Assembly (NCBI RefSeq): GCF_008693185.1
Contig: NZ_VXKN01000005.1
Span: 124,001 to 188,000, forward strand
DNA from: Acinetobacter qingfengensis
GTDB lineage: Bacteria; Pseudomonadota; Gammaproteobacteria; Pseudomonadales; Moraxellaceae
Direction: 5' to 3'
Length of the DNA stretch: 64,000 bases
Shown here piece after piece: positions 56,303 to 64,000 of this stretch. The notes below the pieces were generated by a model. That model was not told the origin of the DNA and did no database searches. It saw nothing but the letters and a program-made list of their open reading frames with translations. The translations under genes and the position numbers were made by a program. Each line of letters begins with the position of its first letter. Position 1 is the first letter of the stretch.

Positions 56303-56776
56303 TCATAATTTATCAGTTGGCTTGGTTATTCTTAATTCGATATCGTCTAAATGAACAATGTGATTTTTATCATCAACAATTTTTAATGTGAGCAATGTAT
56401 TTTGGGATTGATGAAAAATTTGTACAGCCGGTTGATTTTCTAACAAAAAATTTGCACCTGATTCCAGCATTGCAAGTAGTACAATATTCAAGCTTTTACC
56501 TTTTGCTGTTAGTAAATATTCATACCGCTCTCTGGTACCGTGTTCTTTGTAGATGGATAACTGAAAAATATTGGATTGAACCAGATGTTTTAAACGATTT
56601 GATAAAATTTGCTTAGATATACCGGTGTGTTTAATAAAATCATTAAATTTTGTGGTTCCATAAAAAGCTTCTCTTAACAATAAAATTGTCCATTTGTCAT
56701 TGAGAATTTCGGCAATTTTGACTATTCCGCATACTTCAGGTGGAAATTGATCAGAGAGAGTAACTTTATTTGACAT
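56303..56776 (-). CDS. HxlR-family regulator
   Basis: Winged-helix regulator of 157 residues. The core VKIAEILNDKWTILLLREAFYG, FNDFIKHTGISKQILSNRLKHL and TAKGKSL match HxlR. The start at 56776 was chosen by family length; TGGAG is upstream. A cysteine at PPEVCGIV is in the usual place. Divergent from a tautomerase gene 63 bp away, its most likely target. Confidence 0.85.
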   Translation of the reverse strand: MSNKVTLSDQFPPEVCGIVKIAEILNDKWTILLLREAFYGTTKFNDFIKHTGISKQILSNRLKHLVQSNIFQLSIYKEHGTRERYEYLLTAKGKSLNIVLLAMLESGANFLLENQPAVQIFHQSQNTLLTLKIVDDKNHIVHLDDIELRITKPTDKL

Positions 56777-56839
56777 ATAAATAAACTCCAATTAACATGA
56801 GTCTGTATTTAATACCTAGGGTTGGTTGAGGTAGTTATT

Positions 56840-57076
56840 ATGCCATTTATTCATATTCAAACGATAGAAGGCTTATTGAGCAAAGAAAATAAGGCTGAAC
56901 TTTTTGAACGATTAACGGATTTATTTGTAGAAATAGAAGGAAGAGGACAAGCTTCTTTTAGAAATCATGTCTGGATACGCATTGATGAATATGCACCTGA
57001 ACAATGGCAATTAGGTCAGCTAAGACCAACAAAAGAGATGATTCAGTTGATGTCTACATTAAATATCAATGAATAG
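56840..57076 (+). CDS. Small tautomerase-like protein
   Basis: Protein of 78 residues that starts MPFIHIQTIEGLLSKENKAE, so proline is at position 1 after Met removal, as required for 4-oxalocrotonate tautomerases. The family arginine may be in SFRNHVWIRIDEY. TTGAGG precedes the ATG. Divergent from the HxlR regulator; together they look like a small stress or aromatic-compound response unit, though the substrate is unknown. Confidence 0.78.
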   Translation: MPFIHIQTIEGLLSKENKAELFERLTDLFVEIEGRGQASFRNHVWIRIDEYAPEQWQLGQLRPTKEMIQLMSTLNINE

Positions 57077-57140
57077 ATATAAACTGAATCTTTTTTATCG
57101 ATGAAAATTGATTTTCAATACGAACGTATAATTTAAAATA

Positions 57141-57170
57141 AAACACCAGTTACCTCAGTAACTGATGTTT
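57141..57170 (-). terminator. Intrinsic terminator of the permease gene
   Basis: Thirteen-pair stem with one mismatch and a 4-nt loop; on the minus strand TTTTATTTT follows. It lies 34 bp past the permease stop. Confidence 0.75.
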
Positions 57171-57203
57171 CAAACTTAAAAATAGGAAATGATTTTAAAT
57201 AAT

Positions 57204-58616
57204 TTATTCTTCTCGGACTCTGGCAAATTCTTCTTCTGGTGTACCACTTACCAGTTGATGACGGCTGTAGACCAGATAGTAAACAATAAATGCTAAATAA
57301 ATACCTGCTGACATAAACCAAACTTTTGGATCAACCATTAATCCTGCCACTACGGCAATGGCAGCAAGAACTAAGGCAATAGAAGAGGTTACAATTCCTC
57401 CAGGAGTTTTATATGGACGAACCATATTTGGACGAGAAAGACGAAGTTTGATATGTGCCAGCATCATTAACACATAAGAAATAGTTGCACCAAAAACTGC
57501 CATCAGAATCAGTAAATCACCTTCACCTGTCAGTGAAAGTAAAAAACCAATAATGCCGGGAATGATAATGGCAAGATATGGGGCTTTATTACGATTGGTA
57601 AGCGACAGTTTTTTGGGTAAATAGCCTGCACGAGATAAGGCAAAGATTTGACGGGAATACGCATAAATAATCGAAAAGAAACTGGCGATTAAGCCTGCCA
57701 AACCTACAAAATTGACAAAAGTTGCCAGCCATGTATTTTGTCCATAAACGGCAATGAGTGCATCAACCAGTGGCGCACCGGATTGTTTAAGCTGTTCTGA
57801 TCCTGCTGCTCCAGCACTTAAAAATAAAATCAGCATCGCAAATGCTGCTAGAATCAGCATCGAACCAATTAAGCCACGCGGCAAAGAGTGTGCGGGATCT
57901 TTGGCTTCTTCCGCAGCCAGCGGTACACCTTCTACCGCAAGAAAAAACCAGATGGCATACGGTACTGCTGCCCAGATTCCAATATAACCTAAAGGCAAAA
58001 AGCTACTGGCTCCTGCATTTTGTGTTACAGCAATATTGAATAGATTATTACTATTGAAATGTGGGAACATTGCAACAATAAAAACCAATAATGCCACACA
58101 GGCAATAGACGTAATCACAAACATGATTTTTAGGGCTTCTCCAGCACCTTTAAGATGTAAACCCATAAATGCCAGATAACAGAGTAAATAAACAACCCAA
58201 CCGCCAATACCAAATAATGACTCACAGTATGCGCCAATAAATACGGCAATTGCCGCAGGTGCAATGGCATATTCAATCAGGATCGCCGTACCGGTAAGAT
58301 AACCTCCAAAGGGGCCAAATGCGACACGGGCAAAGCTATAACCACCGCCTGCAGTGGGGAGCATTGTTGACATTTCTGACATGGCAAAACTCATGCATAA
58401 ATACATCAGGGCAACAACTACGGTGGAAATAAATAATCCACCCCATCCGCCTTGTGCCAGACCAAAATTCCATCCGGCAAAATCGCCAGAAATAACATAA
58501 GATACGCCAAGACCAACCAATAACAACCAGCCAACTGCACCTTTTTTCAATTGTCGTTTGGCAAAATATTCGTCATTGGTTTCGATATGATTTGCATGAA
58601 TATCCGTTGTTTTCAT
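57204..58616 (-). CDS. eat: APC-family permease, ethanolamine type
   Basis: Inner-membrane carrier of 470 residues with 12 membrane segments. The stretch YVISGDFAGWNFGLAQGGWG and SEMSTMLPTAGGGYSFARVA is characteristic of ethanolamine permeases within the APC superfamily. Divergent from a phosphotransferase gene, and a phospho-lyase type aminotransferase lies further on, which agrees with ethanolamine. The gap to the phosphotransferase ATG is 180 bp. Confidence 0.8.
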   Translation of the reverse strand: MKTTDIHANHIETNDEYFAKRQLKKGAVGWLLLVGLGVSYVISGDFAGWNFGLAQGGWGGLFISTVVVALMYLCMSFAMSEMSTMLPTAGGGYSFARVAFGPFGGYLTGTAILIEYAIAPAAIAVFIGAYCESLFGIGGWVVYLLCYLAFMGLHLKGAGEALKIMFVITSIACVALLVFIVAMFPHFNSNNLFNIAVTQNAGASSFLPLGYIGIWAAVPYAIWFFLAVEGVPLAAEEAKDPAHSLPRGLIGSMLILAAFAMLILFLSAGAAGSEQLKQSGAPLVDALIAVYGQNTWLATFVNFVGLAGLIASFFSIIYAYSRQIFALSRAGYLPKKLSLTNRNKAPYLAIIIPGIIGFLLSLTGEGDLLILMAVFGATISYVLMMLAHIKLRLSRPNMVRPYKTPGGIVTSSIALVLAAIAVVAGLMVDPKVWFMSAGIYLAFIVYYLVYSRHQLVSGTPEEEFARVREE

Positions 58617-58796
58617 GTTTTTTACTCACCTTTTATCCACCGATGTCATCAATCTTGCTTGAATTTGCCTTTTACAAACTTGACCATAAATGTCGATTGC
58701 CATGTTTTAAAGTCAAGTTATCCAGATTTTTCTTTTATAAGATCGGTTCAGGTTAAAAATTTGAAACATCAATTTAGGAAGATCGGGAGTAAATTT

Positions 58797-59807
58797 ATGG
58801 CGATTGTAGAACAAAATGAAAACCTGAGTCGTGCCGAATTGCTTTGTCTGGCCGAGCAAGCCATGCGCTTATATCCTGCAAAATATCAGGGACAAGTACA
58901 GTTATTATGTCAGTCAGAAAATGCAACTTTTTTGATTACTACAGCAACAGAGCGCTATGCTCTACGGATTCATCGTCCGAATTATCATCAAAAACATGAA
59001 ATTGAAAGTGAATTAAAATGGTTGGATGCCCTGAATGATTATGGTGTTGCCGTACCGCAGGCGATCTTATCTGAACAAGGCGAACGCGTACAAACCATTT
59101 CACTGTCAAATGATGTGATTCGTTATGCGGTATTGTTTGAATGGATTGAAGGAGAAATGCCAACAACAGAGGTTGATCCACAGGCATTTAGACAATTAGG
59201 GCAAATTAATGCCAAATTACATAATCATAGTAAGGCATGGCAGTATCCAGATAATTTTCAGCGCATTATCTGGAATCATGAAACTATGGTCAGTCCGCAA
59301 GGTCACTGGGGTGACTGGCGTCATGCAACACATTTGAATCGCAATGATCATATTGTCATTGAAGAAACCATTCAACGTATTGATCATGAATTAAAAGATT
59401 TTGGCAAAAGTTCAGATCGTTATGGTTTGATTCATGCAGATCTACGCTTGACCAACCTTTTGTTGCAAAATGATCGTATTGGCGTGATTGATTTTGATGA
59501 TTGCGGTATGAGTTGGTATATGCACGATTTGGCTGCGGCAATTAGTTTTAATGAACATTATGCGGCTGCACCAGAATGGATAGAAAACTGGATAGAAGGT
59601 TATGAACGTGAGGCGCACATCAGCAATGAAGAATATGCGCTGATTCCTACATTTGTGATGCAGCGCCGCATTCAAATGCTGGCATGGATCGGTTCACATG
59701 CACAAACAGAAATGGCACTCAGTCTGGGAAATGACTGGGCCAATCAAACGGTTCGTCTTTGCAAAAAATATCTCAATACACAACAAATTCCTGTTGGTCT
59801 GATTTGA
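58797..59807 (+). CDS. APH-family kinase, likely ethanolamine or amino-alcohol kinase
   Basis: Kinase of 336 residues with the aminoglycoside-phosphotransferase fold. The catalytic loop is GLIHADLRLTNLLL and the metal aspartate is in VIDFDDCGMSW. N-lobe: FLITTATERYALRIHRP. GGGAG precedes the ATG at 58797; the open frame starts earlier at 58551 inside the permease gene. In other bacteria similar kinases are next to or fused with class III phospho-lyases. Resistance function is not suggested by context. Confidence 0.78.
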   Translation: MAIVEQNENLSRAELLCLAEQAMRLYPAKYQGQVQLLCQSENATFLITTATERYALRIHRPNYHQKHEIESELKWLDALNDYGVAVPQAILSEQGERVQTISLSNDVIRYAVLFEWIEGEMPTTEVDPQAFRQLGQINAKLHNHSKAWQYPDNFQRIIWNHETMVSPQGHWGDWRHATHLNRNDHIVIEETIQRIDHELKDFGKSSDRYGLIHADLRLTNLLLQNDRIGVIDFDDCGMSWYMHDLAAAISFNEHYAAAPEWIENWIEGYEREAHISNEEYALIPTFVMQRRIQMLAWIGSHAQTEMALSLGNDWANQTVRLCKKYLNTQQIPVGLI

Positions 59808-59954
59808 TTTTCAGTTCAGACTAAACACAATGATCAAAATATGGGTGACACGGATAAGTCACCTTTTTATTGCAAAAAAACGATCATGATGCTTAATCAC
59901 AATGTACTGGTACGTATTTTGCTTTATTGAATATGTGATTCATGGAGAGTTCGT

Positions 59955-60989
59955 ATGATTCAATTATCCACTTCCGCATTATTCGCATCTGGTATGTGTA
60001 ATCAGGGGGTACTTTCGGCTGCTGCAACCGGATTAAGTGATTTTATTACTGCAAAAGGTGCAGATGTTGATCGTGTTTTTGGAATGTCTCATATTGACTC
60101 TGAACTTTTATTGAGTCCAACACTCAGTTTACCTCTGACAAAATATTGTAAAGTTCTTGAAAATGCTGCTGAAATTTCTGGAATTGATAATTTTGGTTTG
60201 CATTATGGACAGCAATTTTTACCTAAATCATTAGGTTTGATTGGTTATATTGGCTTATGTTCTGACACGTTGCATAGTGCGTTAAAGAATATGGCTAATT
60301 ATTTTTATTTACATCAAAAGGATACACTCACTCGATTGGTCGAACAGCAAGATAGTTGGCGACTGGATTATCAGGTACAACATGGTGCAATTTTAACTCG
60401 ACGTCAGGATGCTGAGTTAACCCTTGGGATGTTTATGAATGTGATTCGCTGCGTATTGGGGACGCATTATTCACCAAGGGAAATTCACTTTGAACATTCC
60501 CGTCCTGAATTCTGGCAAGAACATAGTAAATTATTTAATGCGCCTGTGTATTTTGATCAACCCTTTAATTCAATCATTATTGCCAAAAAAGATACCTTGG
60601 TACGAATGCCAACGGCTGATCCAATTCTACTGATGATGATGCAGGACACTTTAAAATTACTCAATGTTGCAGCCAATGTTCAAGGTTTATCTGATCAGGT
60701 CCGTTCAGCAATTCAGATTGCCTTAAATTTGGGCGAACCCAATATGGAAAAAATTGCAGAAGAAATGGGGATGACCAGTTGTATTCTAACCAGACGCTTA
60801 AAAGCAGAAGGCATCACGTTTAGCAGTTTGGTTGATGGTGTTCGCAAAGAGTTGGCAGAATATTATATGGCACAAAAACATATTCCAATTTCTGAAATGG
60901 CTTTTTTATTAGGTTATTCAGAAGCCAGTGCTTTTTCTCGTGCATTTAAACGCTGGTTTGGTATCAATCCCCGCCAGTTTCGGCATTAA
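59955..60989 (+). CDS. AraC-family regulator
   Basis: Regulator of 344 residues with the arabinose-type binding N-domain (LPLTKYCKVLENAAEISGI, FGLHYGQQFLPKSLGLIGYI) and two C-terminal helix-turn-helix units ending YSEASAFSRAFKRWFGINP. GAGAG precedes the ATG. Lies behind the kinase gene and may control the permease, kinase and aminotransferase. Its last 26 bp overlap the convergent LysR gene. Confidence 0.82.
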   Translation: MIQLSTSALFASGMCNQGVLSAAATGLSDFITAKGADVDRVFGMSHIDSELLLSPTLSLPLTKYCKVLENAAEISGIDNFGLHYGQQFLPKSLGLIGYIGLCSDTLHSALKNMANYFYLHQKDTLTRLVEQQDSWRLDYQVQHGAILTRRQDAELTLGMFMNVIRCVLGTHYSPREIHFEHSRPEFWQEHSKLFNAPVYFDQPFNSIIIAKKDTLVRMPTADPILLMMMQDTLKLLNVAANVQGLSDQVRSAIQIALNLGEPNMEKIAEEMGMTSCILTRRLKAEGITFSSLVDGVRKELAEYYMAQKHIPISEMAFLLGYSEASAFSRAFKRWFGINPRQFRH

Positions 60990-61902
60990 TCTTGGGCCAT
61001 TCGTCAGGATAAAAATGATTTTTGATCCATTGAATAAACACTTGTGATGTTGCTGACATATAATGTTTATTAGAATAATACAAATAAAAATAACTTTTAG
61101 GATACTGATAAGCATCCAATAGTGGAATGAGTATCTGTTGCTCAAGCTCTTGTCGAATTAAATCTTCATAAACATAAGCAATGCCCAAGTGATTTAGTGC
61201 GGCTTTGATAATCATACGATCACTGTTCAGCGTTAATTTTCCACTAACTTTTTTATTGATTTTTTGTTGTTGTTGCATAAATTCCCATGCATATTTTAGT
61301 CCACTTGGAAACTGTCGATTGATACAGTCAAAATTGTCTAGATCATCAATATGTTGCGGTAAGCCATGTTGTTGTAAAAATTCTGGTGAAGCCACTGCAA
61401 TTAAGCGCGTAGCATTGCCAAAAGGAATCGCAATCATATCTTGTGGAATTTGTTCATTATAACGTATACCAAAATCAAAACCCTCTTCAATAATATTGAC
61501 CAAAGCATCTGAGGCATTAAGCTCTAGTTCAATATTAGGGTGGGCGTGTTGGAACGGCACAAAAATTTTTTCAAAAAATAATTCTTGAGCAACTAAAGGC
61601 AAGCTAATTTTAATTCTACCTTGGGGATGTTGCTGTTGAAAATTAAGTTGATCAAGTGCCTGAAAATAATCATCGTAAATAGGTGCCATTGCGGCAAATA
61701 GAATATGGCCTTCCTGCGTAAGCGCAACACTTCTGGTGGAACGATTAAATAATCGGGTACTTAAATTATTTTCCAGAGTATTGATGGTATTGGTGATGGA
61801 CGAAGCAGAAAGATTGAGAAGTTTTGCTGTTTGAATAAAGCTTTTATATTTTGCAACATGAATAAATACTTGGATATGCTGCATGTCAGGAAGTTTCTTC
61901 AT
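60964..61902 (-). CDS. LysR-family regulator
   Basis: Regulator of 312 residues. N-terminal helix-turn-helix: QHIQVFIHVAKYKSFIQTAK, LLNLSASSITNTINTLENNL. C-terminal co-inducer domain with GRIKISLPLVAQELFFEKI and FDFGIRYNEQIP. Divergent from the aldo/keto reductase gene 95 bp away, its probable target. Confidence 0.87.
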   Translation of the reverse strand: MKKLPDMQHIQVFIHVAKYKSFIQTAKLLNLSASSITNTINTLENNLSTRLFNRSTRSVALTQEGHILFAAMAPIYDDYFQALDQLNFQQQHPQGRIKISLPLVAQELFFEKIFVPFQHAHPNIELELNASDALVNIIEEGFDFGIRYNEQIPQDMIAIPFGNATRLIAVASPEFLQQHGLPQHIDDLDNFDCINRQFPSGLKYAWEFMQQQQKINKKVSGKLTLNSDRMIIKAALNHLGIAYVYEDLIRQELEQQILIPLLDAYQYPKSYFYLYYSNKHYMSATSQVFIQWIKNHFYPDEWPKINAETGGD

Positions 61903-61997
61903 TGTTTATCTTTTTGCAATTCAATATTTAGTTTATATCAATTGTAGCATGCGCTTGGAACCAATACATTAGCTTCATCAAACAGTGGAGTGAAATC

Positions 61998-62990
<993 letters not shown>

Positions 62991-63001
62991 ACATTAAAAA
63001 A

Positions 63002-63029
63002 TCTGGCAATCAGTATGCTGGTTGCCAGA
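63002..63029 (-). terminator. Terminator between convergent genes
   Basis: Twelve-pair stem (one G-T) with a 4-nt loop. On the minus strand a run of six T follows, so it ends the aminotransferase message; it also serves the reductase gene less strongly. Confidence 0.85.
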
Positions 63030-63046
63030 AATCTTATATTAAATTA

Positions 63047-64000
63047 TTAAGCTTTGAGTTTGTTTAAGGCTTGATCCAGCGCACCAACTAGCCAGTCGAT
63101 GTCCTGTTCCTGAAATGCCAGTGGTGGACGAAGCTTCAAGACATTACCATAAGGCCCTGCAACAGAAGTCAGTACCCGATGGTTATTGCGTAACTCTTCA
63201 ATTAAATCCAGAGCCAGTTGTTTATTAGGCGCCTTACTGTCACGGTCTGTGACCAGTTCAAAACCAATAAACAAACCAGCACCACGCACATCACCGACAG
63301 ATTCATGTTTATCCATTAATTTGCGAAGTTCATTAAGTAATAAACCACCCACCCGTTGACTATGTGCCTGTAACTCTTCCTCTTTAATGACATTTAATAC
63401 AGCTTGTGCCGCCGCCATGGAAACTGGATTACCGCCAAAAGTATTAAAATAAGGAATTTTATCGCTAAACGCGGAAAGTACTTCACCACGAGCCAACAAT
63501 CCGGATACCGGAATACCATTACCCATAGGTTTACCCGTGGTGATCATATCTGGAACAATACCATGACGAGCAAAACCCCAGAATGCATCGCCGGTACGGG
63601 CAAAACCGGGTTGTACTTCATCAGCAATAAATACACCGCCATTGGCATGCACCACATCAACAGCTTTTTTCAGAAAACCAACGGGATTCGGCATAACACC
63701 ATCAGATGAAAAAATGGAATCGGCCAGAAAACCTGCGAATTTGATGCCATGAGCTTGCATATCATCAATTTGTTTTTGAATTTCGTTAGCAAACCAATCC
63801 CCTAGATCTGGCGTATCAATACGATAAGCATCAGGAGCAGGAACTAAACGGGTTGTTGCAGCAAGTGGCTGTTCAGAACCCAGAGCAGGCGAGCAGCCAG
63901 AAGTTAAATCACTGGTACCATGATAGGATTCCTGCGATACGATAATGCCTGTACCACCTGTGTATTCCCGTGCGACACGAATGGCTAAATCATTCGCTTC
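63047..64000 (-). CDS. Class III aminotransferase, likely phosphoethanolamine phospho-lyase, 5' end beyond window
   Basis: PLP enzyme; 318 residues are visible and the frame is open to the right edge without a start. Recognised by EANDLAIRVAREYTGG, SYHGTSDLTSG, FIADEVQPGFARTG and the PLP lysine in TTGKPMGNGIP. The AGXT2L1-like group of this class splits phosphoethanolamine to acetaldehyde, ammonia and phosphate. Nearby APH-type kinase and ethanolamine permease favour that reading, though a regular omega-aminotransferase is possible. Confidence 0.8.
   Translation of the reverse strand, partial: EANDLAIRVAREYTGGTGIIVSQESYHGTSDLTSGCSPALGSEQPLAATTRLVPAPDAYRIDTPDLGDWFANEIQKQIDDMQAHGIKFAGFLADSIFSSDGVMPNPVGFLKKAVDVVHANGGVFIADEVQPGFARTGDAFWGFARHGIVPDMITTGKPMGNGIPVSGLLARGEVLSAFSDKIPYFNTFGGNPVSMAAAQAVLNVIKEEELQAHSQRVGGLLLNELRKLMDKHESVGDVRGAGLFIGFELVTDRDSKAPNKQLALDLIEELRNNHRVLTSVAGPYGNVLKLRPPLAFQEQDIDWLVGALDQALNKLKA

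Noticed and set aside
58797..59807. APH-fold kinase as an aminoglycoside resistance gene
   Set aside because: Context is ethanolamine-type permease and phospho-lyase, base composition is native, and no resistance-type mobile element is near.

Overview
The window is about 64 kb of AT-rich gammaproteobacterial chromosome. Gene content and order fit Moraxellaceae, most likely Acinetobacter: choline-to-betaine genes with a BCCT carrier, asd-fimV-truA, ndk-rlmN-pilF-rodZ-ispG-hisS-bamB-der, infA, uup and slyX. No plasmid backbone, integrase, insertion sequence, rRNA or tRNA was recognised. The species call is inference.

Layout. 1-7.2 kb: end of a D,D-endopeptidase gene, ETF-ubiquinone oxidoreductase, a DUF1285 protein, glutamate racemase, a DUF4062 protein, ferrochelatase and a glyoxalase II-like hydrolase. 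7.3-13.6 kb: betIBA divergent from a betT-like carrier, with a 56-bp palindrome in between that probably serves as the BetI operator and carries both promoters. 13.7-24.5 kb: a complete type I-F CRISPR-Cas locus on the minus strand, ordered cas1, cas2-3, csy1, csy2, csy3, csy4/cas6f, leader, then an array of 28 repeats. 24.6-33.6 kb: housekeeping genes, including a fimV divided into two genes. 33.6-33.9 kb: an apparent Gac/Rsm-type small RNA. 33.9-42.4 kb: envelope genes and unknown membrane proteins. 42.5-52 kb: a conserved housekeeping run from iscX to der. 52-64 kb: thioesterase, transporter, EngB, several regulators, and a probable ethanolamine uptake, phosphorylation and lyase set running off the right edge.

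The most interesting part is the 387-bp gap between cas2-3 and csy1. On the plus strand it holds two degenerate I-F repeats around a short pseudo-spacer. The first 9 nt of that spacer exactly match a site preceded by a CC PAM. This site lies over the promoter of a minus-strand mini-gene with a perfect AAGGAGG ribosome site, a 10-codon frame and tandem AGA-AGG codons. This is the architecture of CreTA, a CRISPR-repressed RNA toxin with a crRNA-like antitoxin that guards Cas operons; such a module has been described for Acinetobacter I-F systems.

Three further signals stand out. Spacer 8 is itself an intrinsic terminator in the sense of array transcription. The array leader carries an 11-bp inverted repeat overlapping a perfect IHF consensus. 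Between an EEP-family gene and an acetyltransferase gene there is an exact GacA box, then a GGA-rich RNA with GGA in hairpin loops, then a terminator.
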